A stretch of DNA of 46,145 bases from Sphingomonas sp. (GCF_030145815.1 NZ_JAIXHL010000029.1:1-46145), one strand, 5' to 3'. Positions 1 to 8,266 are shown, numbered from the stretch's first letter. Program-made: numbers and translations. Notes: generated by a model from the sequence alone, not told the origin.

Positions 1-61
1 GATAGCCGGTCGCCGAAGCCGCGCCCCGAGTGCCGGTCGCCGAAGCCGCGCCCTGATAGCC
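1..61. repeat. 61-base terminal redundancy (identical to 46085-46145)
   Basis: Bases 1-61 are identical to the last 61 bases. Longer register shifts fail because the order of repeat variants no longer matches. This fits a circular assembly graph with an overlap left on, or a circularly permuted molecule. Because it lies inside a tandem repeat, the true copy number and circle length are not certain. Confidence 0.9.
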
Positions 62-177
62 GGTCGCCGAAGCCGCGCCCTGATAGCCGGTCGCCGAAGC
101 CGCGCCCTGATAGCCGGTCGCCGAAGCCGCGCCCTGCTCGCCGGTCGCCGAAGCCGCGCCCTGATAGCCGGTCGCCG
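1..177. repeat. 27-base tandem repeat, left end (6 full units plus a partial)
   Basis: Units start at 1, 28, 55, 82, 109, 136 and 163 and are in frame on the minus strand as ATG-x-x-GAAS. Almost all differences fall in the two variable codons: TAT CAG (YQ), ACT CGG (TR) and GAG CAG (EQ). The remaining bases are identical, which points to recent copying by slippage or recombination. The array continues at the right end of the window. Confidence 0.95.
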
Positions 178-562
178 TCGAACCTTCCTCCAGCGTCGCG
201 CGGCTCCAGACGTAATCCCAGGCCCGCTTGACGAGATCACCAAGCGTCAGCTCGAAATTGATGGTGATGCTGGCAGAGGCGAGCTTCGTATCCTTCGCGC
301 TCGTTTCGCCGAACTGCGCGACCTCGCCATACCGGCTCCCGGCCGGCGCATAGAACTCGAACACAGACAGGGGGTGGTGATCGACAGGGCAGGCATGGAA
401 GCCGCCAGCACACGCCTTGACCGCGCCGTCATGCTGGTAGGTCTTTCCAAGCTCAAACTGATACTCGCGACAAGCAAGGGACTTGTCGAAGCCCTTGATG
501 GAGATCGTGACAGGATCGGCGGTTGTCTGCGCAGCCTCGGGCTTCTGCTTCTTCGTCGTCAT
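1..562 (-). CDS. Nonapeptide-repeat protein (DUF7666-like), N-terminal part; gene crosses the contig ends
   Basis: The gene starts at the ATG 562-560 with GGGAG 9 bases upstream and runs leftward off position 1. It resumes at 46145 and stops at 45735. Without correction the two parts are out of frame by one base; removing the 61-base end overlap gives 912 bases, 303 residues, in frame. The N-terminus has a GFHAC motif (about residues 51-55) after a stretch shaped like DUF7666 proteins of phages and bacteria. About residue 129 it enters tandem nonapeptides ATG-x-x-GAAS. No signal peptide or membrane segment is seen. A repeating-turn or solenoid fold is an inference. The function is unknown. 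It heads the leftward accessory operon and has operators at 583-599 and 640-656 upstream. The family assignment is from memory of the motif only. Confidence 0.8.
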   Translation of the reverse strand, partial: MTTKKQKPEAAQTTADPVTISIKGFDKSLACREYQFELGKTYQHDGAVKACAGGFHACPVDHHPLSVFEFYAPAGSRYGEVAQFGETSAKDTKLASASITINFELTLGDLVKRAWDYVWSRATLEEGSTATGYQGAASATGEQGAASATGYQGAASATGYQGAASATGYQGAASATGTRGAASATGY

Positions 563-582
563 CGTTGCGCTCCCATGCGGTC

Positions 583-599
583 GTTGCGGTAATCACAAC
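583..599. promoter_or_regulatory. Operator O1, GTTGCGGTAATCACAAC
   Basis: This exact match to the 17-base palindrome lies 21 bases before the start of the leftward repeat-protein gene. It sits just downstream of a weak leftward promoter (TTGAGG 629-624, TATGTG 607-602). It differs from operator O6 at one base. Confidence 0.7.
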
Positions 600-639
600 A
601 CCACATAAAAACGTCATTGCAAACCTCAATCTCGCTCCT

Positions 640-656
640 GTTGCGATTTTCGCAGA
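640..656. promoter_or_regulatory. Operator O2, GTTGCGATTTTCGCAGA (10 of 12 positions)
   Basis: The inner palindrome TGCGA-TTT-TCGCA is perfect; the right outer bases deviate from consensus. It lies upstream of the predicted leftward -35 and may cooperate with O1. Confidence 0.5.
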
Positions 657-750
657 TTATTGCGTGGCTTCAACCATCTTAAAAACCTATCTGTCACTCT
701 TTATCTAATTATATCAATAACTTAACCAGAGACATAGGAGTTTATAAGAG

Positions 751-780
751 ATGCCAAAAAATTCTAATAGGGGAGAGTAG
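751..780 (+). CDS. Possible 9-codon leader ORF
   Basis: ATG at 751 is preceded by AGGAG at 736-740 with 10 bases between, and reads MPKNSNRGE before TAG. The ribosome site is good but nothing follows closely, and no homology can be judged at this length. It may be a leader peptide or chance. Confidence 0.2.
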   Translation: MPKNSNRGE

Positions 781-790
781 GCAGCTTTAT

Positions 791-808
791 AAACGGCCTC
801 AACCGTTT
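791..808. promoter_or_regulatory. Inverted repeat AAACGG-CCTCAA-CCGTTT before a TATAAC box
   Basis: Perfect 6-base arms lie 9 bases upstream of TATAAC (818-823), about where a -35 region would be. It may be a binding site of a second regulator, perhaps an activator of late genes. It is unrelated to the 17-base operator family. Confidence 0.35.
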
Positions 809-872
809 AGCCCTGTATATAACCGCCCCAGGAACGCCGTTTTAAAATCTTTTCGTCTCGTTAGAAAACCCC

Positions 873-925
873 TTGCAAACCTCGGGGCCGCCAGCGCTAA
901 CGATCGGCGTTGTGAAAATCGCAAT
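873..925 (+). promoter_or_regulatory. Candidate late promoter with operator O3
   Basis: TTGCAA (873-878), a 17-base spacer and GCTAAC (896-901) form a weak promoter. Operator O3, GTTGTGAAAATCGCAAT at 909-925, matches 11 of 12 consensus positions and covers the expected transcription start. It would let the repressor shut off the packaging and head genes. Confidence 0.45.
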
Positions 926-986
926 CATCTGCGATGTATGGATCGGTCAGCCCCATGATCCGGGGTGGAAACACGCGGGCTTATCT

Positions 987-1514
987 ATGACGCCGAAACA
1001 GGAGCGGTTCGTTCAAGAATACCTGCTCGATTTGAACGCTACTCAGGCGGCGATAAGGTCTGGATACTCGGCGAAGACGGCGCACGTCATCGGCCCGGAG
1101 AACCTTGAGAAACCTGAGATTAAGGCCGCAATCGACGCCGCCAAAGCTAAGCGCGAGGAAGCAACGCAGGTCGATGCCAATTGGGTATTGAAGCGGCTCG
1201 CAGATGAAGCGACGGCCGATATTGCCGATCTATACAATAAAGAGACCGGTGATCTTTTGCCGGTCCATGAATGGCCGTTGATATGGCGGCAAGGCCTCGT
1301 CCAAGGCATCGAGATCGACGCCCTCTATGAAGGGCATGGCGAGGATCGCATCCAGATCGGCCAGACGCGAAAGATCAAGCTCGACAACCGCATCCGCCGC
1401 CTGGAGCTGATCGGCAAGCACGTCCGCGTGAACGCCTTCCAAGATCAGGTGGCAGTCATCGGGCTCGATGCGCTCGCCGATCGGCTGGCGAGGGCTGGCA
1501 AGCGAGATGGCTAA
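987..1514 (+). CDS. terS: Terminase small subunit (Terminase_2-like)
   Basis: This protein of 175 residues starts MTPKQERFVQEYL and continues with NATQAAIRSGYS, the N-terminal helix-turn-helix typical of the XtmA/Terminase_2 small subunit. It binds the packaging initiation site and hands DNA to the large subunit. I chose ATG 987 because the family usually starts at this MTPKQ block; the open frame extends back to 873, but that part overlaps operator O3. The stop overlaps the start of the large subunit by 8 bases, so the two are translationally coupled. Confidence 0.9.
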   Translation: MTPKQERFVQEYLLDLNATQAAIRSGYSAKTAHVIGPENLEKPEIKAAIDAAKAKREEATQVDANWVLKRLADEATADIADLYNKETGDLLPVHEWPLIWRQGLVQGIEIDALYEGHGEDRIQIGQTRKIKLDNRIRRLELIGKHVRVNAFQDQVAVIGLDALADRLARAGKRDG

Positions 1515-2991
1515 GCCGGCCGCCAAGCGCGACATCAACGACGAGATTATTGAGCTGGCCGCCTCATGCCGGTTCGATCCTCGGCGCTGGTCGCATGTGG
1601 CCTGGGATTGGGGCTTCGGCGCGCTGGCGGGCTATGACGGGCCTCGTGAGTGGCAGGACGATATCAACACCATCATCCGCGACCATCTGAGTAATCCAGC
1701 GACGCGATTCCAGCCGCTGCAAATCAGCGTCGCCAGCGGGCACGGCATCGGCAAGTCAGCCGAGATGGGCATGCTTTCGAATTGGGCCATGAGCTGTTGG
1801 GACGATGCTCGCATCGTCACGACGGCGAACACCGAAGGGCAGCTCCGCACGAAGACTGCACCTGAAATCGGGAAGTGGTTTCGCACGTCGCTGACAGCGC
1901 ATTGGTTCGACGTGCAAGCCATGTCGATCAAGAGCCGCGATCCGCAGCACGGCGACCAGTGGCGGCAAGACTTCATCCCATGGTCTGAGCACAATACGGA
2001 GGCGTTCGCCGGCCTGCATAACAAGGGCAAGATCATCCTGCTCCTGTTCGACGAGGCTTCGAAAATTCACGACAAGGTCTGGGAGGTCGCGGAAGGCGCG
2101 CTAACCGACGAAGACACCGTGATCATCTGGGTCGTGTTCGGCAACCCAACGCGCAACTCAGGCCGCTTCCGCGAATGCTTCCGCCGCTTCCGTCATCGCT
2201 GGATACCTCGGCAGATCGATAGCCGCACCGTACCCGGCACGAACAAAGCCTACCTGCAACGGCTCGTGGATGACCACGGCGAGGATAGCGATCTCGTCAA
2301 GGTTCGTGTGCGCGGCCAATTCCCGAGTCAGTCAGCCATGCAGTTCATCAGCGCCGACGATGTCGATAAGGCCCGCAACGTTCACCTTCGCCCAGGCTCG
2401 TACAGCTTCGCTCCTGTCATCATCGGCGTCGATCCGGCTTGGACCGGCGATGACAAGCTCGAAATCGTGCTGAGGCAAGGGCTCTACTCCAAGAGCCTCG
2501 CGAGCCTCCAGCGGAACGACAATGACGTTGAGGTCGCCAACCTGATCGCGAGGCTGGAAGACGAGCACAAGGCGGATGCAGTGTTCGTGGATGCGGGCTA
2601 TGGCACGGGCATCGTCAGCGCCGGGCAAGTCATGGGCCGGTCGTGGCGGCTGATCTGGTTTTCAGGCAAGCCCATCGATCCGGGCTTCCTCAACAAGCGC
2701 GCCGAAATGTGGGGCACGGGCAAGCGCTGGATCAAAGCCGGCGGCGCGATCGATCCCCATGACGAGGAGCTTTATCAAGACCTGATCGGTCCTGAGACGG
2801 TCCCTCGGCTCGATGGCAAGATTCAGCTCGAAAGCAAGGAAGACATGAAAGAGCGCGGCCTGCCGTCGCCGAATAAGGGCGATGCGCTGATGCTGACGTT
2901 CGCGGAGCCCGTCGCCAAGCGCGACCGCAGTGCGGGCCGCAGTTCGGGCGGCGGCCCGATGGTTGTCGTCGATTACGATCCTCTCGCCTGA
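1507..2991 (+). CDS. terL: Terminase large subunit
   Basis: This 494-residue packaging motor has an N-terminal ATPase with Walker A GHGIGKS (K83) and Walker B LLLFDEAS (D182, E183), then a C-terminal RNase H-like nuclease with IIGVDPAWTGDD and VFVDAGYGTG acidic blocks. It pumps DNA into the prohead through the connector and cuts concatemers. ATG 1507 lies inside the end of terS; the longer frame back to 1468 has no ribosome site. Length and motif order are normal, so it looks intact. Confidence 0.97.
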   Translation: MAKPAAKRDINDEIIELAASCRFDPRRWSHVAWDWGFGALAGYDGPREWQDDINTIIRDHLSNPATRFQPLQISVASGHGIGKSAEMGMLSNWAMSCWDDARIVTTANTEGQLRTKTAPEIGKWFRTSLTAHWFDVQAMSIKSRDPQHGDQWRQDFIPWSEHNTEAFAGLHNKGKIILLLFDEASKIHDKVWEVAEGALTDEDTVIIWVVFGNPTRNSGRFRECFRRFRHRWIPRQIDSRTVPGTNKAYLQRLVDDHGEDSDLVKVRVRGQFPSQSAMQFISADDVDKARNVHLRPGSYSFAPVIIGVDPAWTGDDKLEIVLRQGLYSKSLASLQRNDNDVEVANLIARLEDEHKADAVFVDAGYGTGIVSAGQVMGRSWRLIWFSGKPIDPGFLNKRAEMWGTGKRWIKAGGAIDPHDEELYQDLIGPETVPRLDGKIQLESKEDMKERGLPSPNKGDALMLTFAEPVAKRDRSAGRSSGGGPMVVVDYDPLA

Positions 2992-3068
2992 GTTCCGTCT
3001 GAGTTCTGAGCGGCAACCGTCCGGGGCGTAGCGATGAAGGATCGCAACCCATCGGAGCCGGATCGAGC

Positions 3069-3398
3069 ATGGACCCGGATGAAGCCGACGCCCGGAAGCT
3101 CAAGCTTCTCGAAATCGCGGCGCAAGACAATCTGGCGCTGGCGACCGCGCGTAACATCGCGGCGAATGGCCGGCTGTTCTGCGCTCTGATCTTCGCGGCG
3201 CATATCTCGGCCTACCTCAAGATCGGCGGCCCGCTCTTCGCGATCCTCGCCGTCGTCGCCGCCATACCGATCGGCGCATCCTGCCTAATCGACCAGATGC
3301 CCTACGGCGCGAGGCGAGCCCGGCTCTCCAGCGCGCTCTACGCGCTCGCGACGGCGGCGGCGTTCGCCTTCGTCTTCGCCGTCATAATGGTCGGGTGA
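3069..3398 (+). CDS. Small membrane protein, unknown
   Basis: This protein has 109 residues. After a charged N-terminus of about 30 residues it has hydrophobic stretches near residues 38-50, 54-77 and 91-107, so two or three membrane segments are likely. It sits between terminase and connector genes in the late cluster. No family is recognised. The 77 bases before it hold no gene. A role in the membrane during entry or lysis is possible but not shown. Confidence 0.75.
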   Translation: MDPDEADARKLKLLEIAAQDNLALATARNIAANGRLFCALIFAAHISAYLKIGGPLFAILAVVAAIPIGASCLIDQMPYGARRARLSSALYALATAAAFAFVFAVIMVG

Positions 3399-3402
3399 CG
3401 CG

Positions 3403-3666
3403 ATGTGCTCGGTCCCAGGTGGTGGCGGCGGCCTCCCTCGCTCCTTCGGCGATGACATCTACCGCGGCGCGACAGGGCAAGAGCGCGCCGGATCGGCGGC
3501 GTCCAGGTCGGCGGCATCGTCCGCGAAATCCGCCGCATCGAAGAAGCAGCCGGGCGGCCAGATTGCCGCGCCGGTCTTCGGCAGCAACAGCAGCACGGTC
3601 CTCACGTCGAGCCTCGGCGTCGAGGAGCAAGCGCCGACATCCGGCAAGACCCTCCTCGGGCAATAG
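3403..3666 (+). CDS. Small podovirus protein upstream of connector, copy 1
   Basis: An 87-residue, glycine- and serine-rich, basic protein. It begins MCSVPGGGGG and ends with STVLTSSLGVEEQ and KTLLGQ. The same start and end pattern occurs in the next gene, so the two are tandem paralogues with a longer, less conserved middle here. Small MC-start proteins ending in a TLLG-type motif are common just before the connector in podoviruses, in a place similar to T7 gp7.3, a virion-associated protein. That function is inferred from position only. Confidence 0.75.
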   Translation: MCSVPGGGGGLPRSFGDDIYRGATGQERAGSAASRSAASSAKSAASKKQPGGQIAAPVFGSNSSTVLTSSLGVEEQAPTSGKTLLGQ

Positions 3667-3677
3667 GTGATCGATCG

Positions 3678-3890
3678 ATGTGCATATTCTCCGCGCCGAA
3701 AGCCCAGGCCGCTCCGGTCCTGCCTCCCGAGCCGGCTCAGACGAAGGCCCCCGACTCGGGGGCCGTGCGCAGCTCGACCGGGCGCAGGACGATGGATCGC
3801 GCCCGCGCCGGTAGTGACACGATCCTGACTTCGGGCCTCGGCGTCACCGAGACGGCGGCCACCGCCAAGAAAACCCTTCTGGGGCAGTGA
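3678..3890 (+). CDS. Small podovirus protein upstream of connector, copy 2
   Basis: This 70-residue protein begins MCIFSAPKAQ and ends with DTILTSGLGVTE and KTLLGQ, shared with the preceding gene. The middle is proline- and arginine-rich and likely unstructured. Its stop overlaps the connector start (TGATG), so the genes are coupled. It is probably a minor virion or assembly protein, possibly of the T7 gp7.3 type; the evidence is motif and neighbourhood. Confidence 0.8.
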   Translation: MCIFSAPKAQAAPVLPPEPAQTKAPDSGAVRSSTGRRTMDRARAGSDTILTSGLGVTETAATAKKTLLGQ

Positions 3891-5578
3891 TGAACGCGCC
3901 AGCGCCCCGCTACGAGACGCAGATTGCCTACCACCGTCGTCGCGCGGAGGAGCTGAGGCAGGTTCGCCAGCCGTGGGAATCGGTCTGGCAACCGCTTGCC
4001 GAGTTCATCGAGCCGACGCGGCTGCGCCTCAACACGCGGCGCGAGGGCTTCATCAGCCGCGACAAGATCATCGACAGCGCCGGGACGTTCGCGCATCGCA
4101 CGCTCAAGTCAGGGATGCACTCGGGCATCACGTCGCCGGCCCGGCCGTGGTTCCGGCTGACGACATACGATCCCGATCTGAAAGACTTCGCGCCGGTCAA
4201 GGCCTATCTCGCGGCCGTCGAGCAGCGGATGCGCGAGGTGTTTCAGTCGTCGAACCTCTACAGCGCGTTCCACACCGGCTACGGCGATCTCGGCCAGTTC
4301 GGACAATCGGTCGGCATTCTCGCCGAAGACGATATGTCCGTGATCCGCATGCAGCAGCTCGTGCATGGGCGGTTCTGGATCGCCCGCGATCACACCGGCC
4401 GGCTGACGACGCTGTATCGCCAGTTCCGCTGGAGCGTGCAGCGGATCGTGGAGCGCTTCGGCTACAAGAACGTCAGCGACCGCATCCGCACGCTTTATGA
4501 CACCTCGAAATATGACGAGGCGTTCGATATCTGGCACGCAATCGAGCCGCGCCATGTCCGCAATCCCAACTCGATCGCCAAGCAAGACAAGCCGTTCCTC
4601 TCGAACTATTGGGAGGATCAGGGCGGCGAAGGCAAGCTCTTGGAGGAATCCGGGTTCGATGAAAACCCGCTGATCGGCCCCGCTTGGGAGCTAACCGAAG
4701 ACGATCACTATGGCACGTCGCCGGGGCAGATCGCGCTTGGCGATGTCCGCATGCTCCAGAAGGAACAGACGCGGAAGCTCGAAGCGATCGACAAGCTCGT
4801 CAGGCCGCCGATGACCGGCCCCACGAGCATGCGGAACAACCCCGCGTCGCTCCTGCCGGGCTCGATCACCTATGTCGATGATCCCACAGGCAAGGGCTAT
4901 CGCGCCGCGATGGAAGTGCGCGTGAGCATCGCGGAGCTTGCGGCCGATATTCGCGAGGTCAAGGATATGATCAATCGCGCGTTTTACGCCGATCTGTTCT
5001 TGATGCTCGCCAATATGGAAGGCATCCAGCCTCGCAACACGTTCGAGATCGCGGAGCGCAAGGAAGAAAAGCTCCTCGCCCTCGGGCCGGTTCTGGAAAA
5101 CGTCTACGCGGGGCAGCTTGAGCCCACGATCGACCGCGCGTTCGCGATCCTTAATCGCCGTGGCGAGCTACCGCCGCCGCCGCCCGATCTCAAGGGACAG
5201 GAACTCAAGATCGAATACACGTCGATCCTTGCCCAGGCGCAGAAGGCCGTGGCGACCGGCGCGATCGAGCGCGGCTATGCGTTCGCCGGGCAACTCGCGG
5301 CGGTCAAGCCCGACGTGCTCGACAAGCTCGATGCCGACGAGGCGATTGACCTATATTTCGACTATCTCGGCGTCCCGCCGTCCGCCGTCGTGCCAGACGA
5401 CAAGGTCGCCGCGATCCGCGATGCGCGAGCGCAGAAGCAGGCCGCCGCAGAGAACGCGGAGATGCTGGCGACGACTGCGCCCGCCGCGAAAGCCGGCGCT
5501 GAGGCCGCCGCCGTCCTGGCCGGTGCTCAGAACAACCCAGGCGCGGGCGCGCTGCTCCAACAGATCGGGATCGCGTGA
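3890..5578 (+). CDS. Head-tail connector (portal), T7 gp8-like
   Basis: A 562-residue protein of the bacteriophage head-to-tail connecting family. Recognisable blocks are the N-terminal RRRAEELRQVRQPWESVWQ, then FAHRTLKSGMHSGITSPARP, and a C-terminal helical barrel region. It forms the dodecameric portal at the capsid vertex, docks terminase and later holds the tail tube. ATG 3890 is used because it overlaps the previous stop; a GTG at 3887 is also in frame. The length is normal for podovirus portals. The last 60 residues are alanine-rich. Confidence 0.95.
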   Translation: MNAPAPRYETQIAYHRRRAEELRQVRQPWESVWQPLAEFIEPTRLRLNTRREGFISRDKIIDSAGTFAHRTLKSGMHSGITSPARPWFRLTTYDPDLKDFAPVKAYLAAVEQRMREVFQSSNLYSAFHTGYGDLGQFGQSVGILAEDDMSVIRMQQLVHGRFWIARDHTGRLTTLYRQFRWSVQRIVERFGYKNVSDRIRTLYDTSKYDEAFDIWHAIEPRHVRNPNSIAKQDKPFLSNYWEDQGGEGKLLEESGFDENPLIGPAWELTEDDHYGTSPGQIALGDVRMLQKEQTRKLEAIDKLVRPPMTGPTSMRNNPASLLPGSITYVDDPTGKGYRAAMEVRVSIAELAADIREVKDMINRAFYADLFLMLANMEGIQPRNTFEIAERKEEKLLALGPVLENVYAGQLEPTIDRAFAILNRRGELPPPPPDLKGQELKIEYTSILAQAQKAVATGAIERGYAFAGQLAAVKPDVLDKLDADEAIDLYFDYLGVPPSAVVPDDKVAAIRDARAQKQAAAENAEMLATTAPAAKAGAEAAAVLAGAQNNPGAGALLQQIGIA

Positions 5579-5919
5579 TGCTCGACGCGGCGGAAGCCCT
5601 GACCGAAACGCAGCGGCGCGAACGGCTCGCCGTGGACCAAGCGTTCAAAGATATCATCGCCATGCCCTCGGGGCAGCGCGTGTTGTTCTGGATGCTCGAA
5701 CAGTGCGCGATCTATGAGGACGCCTACGCAGGCGAGAACAACGCCACGAACTACATGCTCGGCAGGCAGTCGAGCGGGCGGCGTCTGATTCAGAAGCTCG
5801 ATGAAATCGATCCGAGAACCTATCCGGCACTGCTGCTCGCGGTCGCCGATCTCAAGGCCATGACCATCGCTGCATCCCGCAGCGCCAATCAGGAGAATGA
5901 CGACGATGACGAAGCTTAA
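5578..5919 (+). CDS. Bbp19-like phage protein
   Basis: A 113-residue acidic protein with an alpha-helical look: RERLAVDQAFKDIIAMPSGQRVLFWMLE in two parts, then GRQSSGRRLIQKL, and an acidic tail. Its size and its place between connector and scaffold match Bbp19-type proteins of BPP-1-like podoviruses. The precise role is unknown; a minor head or assembly role is assumed. ATG 5578 overlaps the connector stop (TGATG), and the 3' end overlaps the scaffold start. Confidence 0.8.
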   Translation: MLDAAEALTETQRRERLAVDQAFKDIIAMPSGQRVLFWMLEQCAIYEDAYAGENNATNYMLGRQSSGRRLIQKLDEIDPRTYPALLLAVADLKAMTIAASRSANQENDDDDEA

Positions 5920-6721
5920 GCTCCTGGGCGGCAGCGCCCTCGGCATGATCCTGCGCAATGCGGCGGGTGAGGGCACGGCCGGCGGCGAGGCTGGTGACGC
6001 GGGTGGCGAGCCGAAACCGGCTGAGACGGTGCTGTTCCCGAACGAGAACAAGCCCGCTGATCCGCCTGCCGGCGATCCGCCGAAGGAAGGCGACAAGCCG
6101 GCGGGCGAGGGCACGAAGCCCGAAGACTGGAAGGAATACGAGAACGACCCGGCAAAGTCGGACGCGGAGAACGCCGCCGCCAAGGCCGAACACGACAAGA
6201 CGAAGCCGGCCGATCCGAAGGCCGATGCCGCCGACAAGGTGCCCGAAGACGGCAAGTACGCGCTGACGATGCCCGAAGGCGTCGAAGTGGACTCCGAACT
6301 GCTCGCCGCCGTCTCGCCGCGCTTCAAGGAACTCGGCCTGACCCAGAAGCAGGCTCAGGCGCTCACCGACGACTTTATCAAGGTCCAGCAGGAGCGCGCC
6401 GCGAAGCAGGGCGAGACTTGGGGCAACACGCTCCAGAAGTGGGCCGATGACGCGAAAGCCGACAAGGAGATCGGCGGCACGAATTGGGAAGCAACGGTTC
6501 AGACTTCCCGCCGCGCCGTCGATCGCCTCGGCACTCCCGAACTCAAGGAATACTTGAACGCGAGTGGAGGCGGCAACCATCCCGAGCTTATCCGTTTCAT
6601 GGCGAAAGTCGGGGCCATGATCAAGGAAGACAACCCCGCCGCAGGAGGTGCCGGAGGATCGAGCAAACCCGCCGATCCTGCGCATGTCCTGTTCCCCAGC
6701 GACGCACCGAAAGGCGGATAA
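5906..6721 (+). CDS. Scaffolding protein (probable)
   Basis: A 271-residue strongly acidic protein. The first 115 residues are low-complexity and rich in G, E, K, P and A. A helical region KELGLTQKQAQALTDDFIK follows near residue 135, and the C-terminus is GGSSKPADPAHVLFPS. Acidic helical proteins directly before the major capsid gene are usually scaffolds that shape the prohead and then leave. I prefer ATG 5906, with AGGAG 10 bases upstream, over ATG 5897, which is 1 base from the same site. Confidence 0.8.
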   Translation: MTKLKLLGGSALGMILRNAAGEGTAGGEAGDAGGEPKPAETVLFPNENKPADPPAGDPPKEGDKPAGEGTKPEDWKEYENDPAKSDAENAAAKAEHDKTKPADPKADAADKVPEDGKYALTMPEGVEVDSELLAAVSPRFKELGLTQKQAQALTDDFIKVQQERAAKQGETWGNTLQKWADDAKADKEIGGTNWEATVQTSRRAVDRLGTPELKEYLNASGGGNHPELIRFMAKVGAMIKEDNPAAGGAGGSSKPADPAHVLFPSDAPKGG

Positions 6722-6724
6722 CAC

Positions 6725-7762
6725 ATGGCTACCATCGGACAGACCTTCCCGAACCTGATCGACGCCTACAGGGGCTCGACCGAGGGGACCGTTGTGGAGC
6801 TGCTTTCGCAGCAGAACCCGATCCTCGACGACGCCATCGCGACGATGTGCAACATGGATGCCGTGCATCGGCACATGATCCGCACCGGCCTGCCGTCCGT
6901 CGCCTGGGGCCGCCTCTATCAGGGCATTCCGCAGTCCAAGAGCACGCTCCAGCAGGTCGATGACACGACCGGGTTTCTGGAGGCGGCGTCGGCGGTCGAT
7001 ACCCGCTTGCTCGCGCTGGCCTCGGACCCGGCCCGGCAGCGCCTCGTGGACAGCGCGCCCTATCTGGAGGCGATGTCGCAGGAGATGGCGGCCGGCGTGT
7101 TCTACCACGACACGGCGACCACGCCCGAGAAGTTCAAGGGCCTCGCCGCGCGCTATGCCGCCTACAATTCGAATGCCCCGGTGGCCGGCGTCGCCAACGC
7201 TGCCAATCAGGTCATCCACGGCGGCGGCTCCGGCTCCGACAATACTTCGATCTGGTTCGTAACCTGGGGCGACCACGCGACTTCGCTGCTCTATCCGAAG
7301 AACACGAAGGCCGGCGTCAGCATCGAGGACAAGGGCGAGCAGCGCGTCACCGACGCGAGCGGGAACCCCTACTACGTCAAGGAAACGCTGTTCCGCCAGC
7401 ACGTCGGCCTGTTCGTCAAGGACTACCGATACAACGCGCGCGTCGCGAACATCGACGTTTCCGACATGCGGGCCGGCTCGGTCGATCTCTGGGCGCTGCT
7501 GCGAAAGGCGGCGTATCGGCTCCAGTCGCGCCGCCGCGATGCGATCTCCAGCCGCATCGCGATCTACATGAATCGCGACGTGCTCGAAATCCTCGACGCT
7601 CAGTCGAGCGATCGGGCGCTCCTGGCGGCCAACCCGAACTATACCGGGCTCGGCCATGCCCAGGTCGAGGGCAAGGAGGTCCGCACCTATCGCGGCATTC
7701 CGATCCGCGAAACCGACGCGATCCTGAACACCGAAGCGCTCGTCCCGTCCGTCGCGCTCTGA
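6725..7762 (+). CDS. Major capsid protein
   Basis: A 345-residue protein starting MATIGQTFPNLIDAYRGS with VELLSQQNPILDDAIA, a pattern seen in capsid proteins of BPP-1-like (Bbp17-type) podoviruses. It forms the icosahedral shell, most likely with the HK97 fold. It follows the scaffold by 3 bases and precedes the cement protein, the usual order. A GC-rich hairpin just after the stop may reduce read-through and keep capsid expression highest. Confidence 0.93.
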   Translation: MATIGQTFPNLIDAYRGSTEGTVVELLSQQNPILDDAIATMCNMDAVHRHMIRTGLPSVAWGRLYQGIPQSKSTLQQVDDTTGFLEAASAVDTRLLALASDPARQRLVDSAPYLEAMSQEMAAGVFYHDTATTPEKFKGLAARYAAYNSNAPVAGVANAANQVIHGGGSGSDNTSIWFVTWGDHATSLLYPKNTKAGVSIEDKGEQRVTDASGNPYYVKETLFRQHVGLFVKDYRYNARVANIDVSDMRAGSVDLWALLRKAAYRLQSRRRDAISSRIAIYMNRDVLEILDAQSSDRALLAANPNYTGLGHAQVEGKEVRTYRGIPIRETDAILNTEALVPSVAL

Positions 7763-7768
7763 TCATCG

Positions 7769-7788
7769 CGGCCCGCTTCGGCGGGCCG
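7769..7788 (+). terminator. Hairpin after the capsid gene
   Basis: Perfect 8-base arms CGGCCCGC and GCGGGCCG close a TTCG tetraloop, followed by TTCCCC. The stem is very stable but the T-tract is weak, so it is probably a partial terminator or an mRNA-protecting 3' end. Confidence 0.6.
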
Positions 7789-7829
7789 TTCCCCATCGCT
7801 GGCCGGAAGGCCGACACAAGAGGCATTCC

Positions 7830-8243
7830 ATGATCTTCGACCGCACGACGCTGCTTTCGGACGCCCAGGCGATCACCGCCGACGCCGCGTCCACCAACAC
7901 CATCGATCTCGGCCCGATCAAGTCGGGCATGGTCCGCGACATCGGCAAGGGCAAGCCGATCCCGCTGCTGATTCAGGTAGTCGAGACGTTCAACAACCTG
8001 ACGAGCATGACGTTCGCCCTCCAGACCGACGACAACGAGGCGTTCTCCTCGGCGAAGACGGTGTGGGTTTCCGGCGCGATCCTCCTGGCCGATCTTGTAG
8101 CGGGCAAGGTGATCGTTCCCGAGTACGTCACGCGCGGGACGAACGAGCGCTACATGCGCCTCTACTACGATATCACCGGCACGGCCCCGACCACGGGCAA
8201 GATCACGGCCGGCGTCACCATGGGCAACCAGAGCAACGGCTGA
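7830..8243 (+). CDS. Capsid cement protein (Bbp16-like)
   Basis: A 137-residue protein with alternating short strands, including DRTTLLSDAQAITADAAST near the start and ERYMRLYYDITGTAPTTGK near the end. This is the pattern of the Bbp16 capsid cement family (jelly-roll protein of the BPP-1 head). It would bind the outer capsid surface and stabilise the filled head. It lies directly downstream of the capsid gene, as expected. Confidence 0.87.
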   Translation: MIFDRTTLLSDAQAITADAASTNTIDLGPIKSGMVRDIGKGKPIPLLIQVVETFNNLTSMTFALQTDDNEAFSSAKTVWVSGAILLADLVAGKVIVPEYVTRGTNERYMRLYYDITGTAPTTGKITAGVTMGNQSNG

Positions 8244-8266
8244 CCGGCCGTCGCCGGCTGAAACGG

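Larger units (their letters stand above)
563..986. other. Divergent intergenic control region
   Basis: This 424-base stretch is AT-richer than the genes around it and holds no convincing gene. It separates the leftward accessory operon from the rightward late genes. It contains operators at 583-599, 640-656 and 909-925, an inverted repeat AAACGG-N6-CCGTTT at 791-808 just before a TATAAC (818-823), and a 9-codon ORF at 751-780. A replication or packaging site here would be guesswork. Confidence 0.7.

Noticed and set aside
1..177. CRISPR-like array
   Set aside because: The units are continuous 27-base repeats without unique spacers and encode ATG-x-x-GAAS in frame across both flanks.
5852..7657. 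601-codon ORF on the minus strand opposite scaffold and capsid genes
   Set aside because: It is antisense to clear head genes; such long open frames arise from high GC third positions. The same holds for the 796-codon minus frame at 18689-21079.
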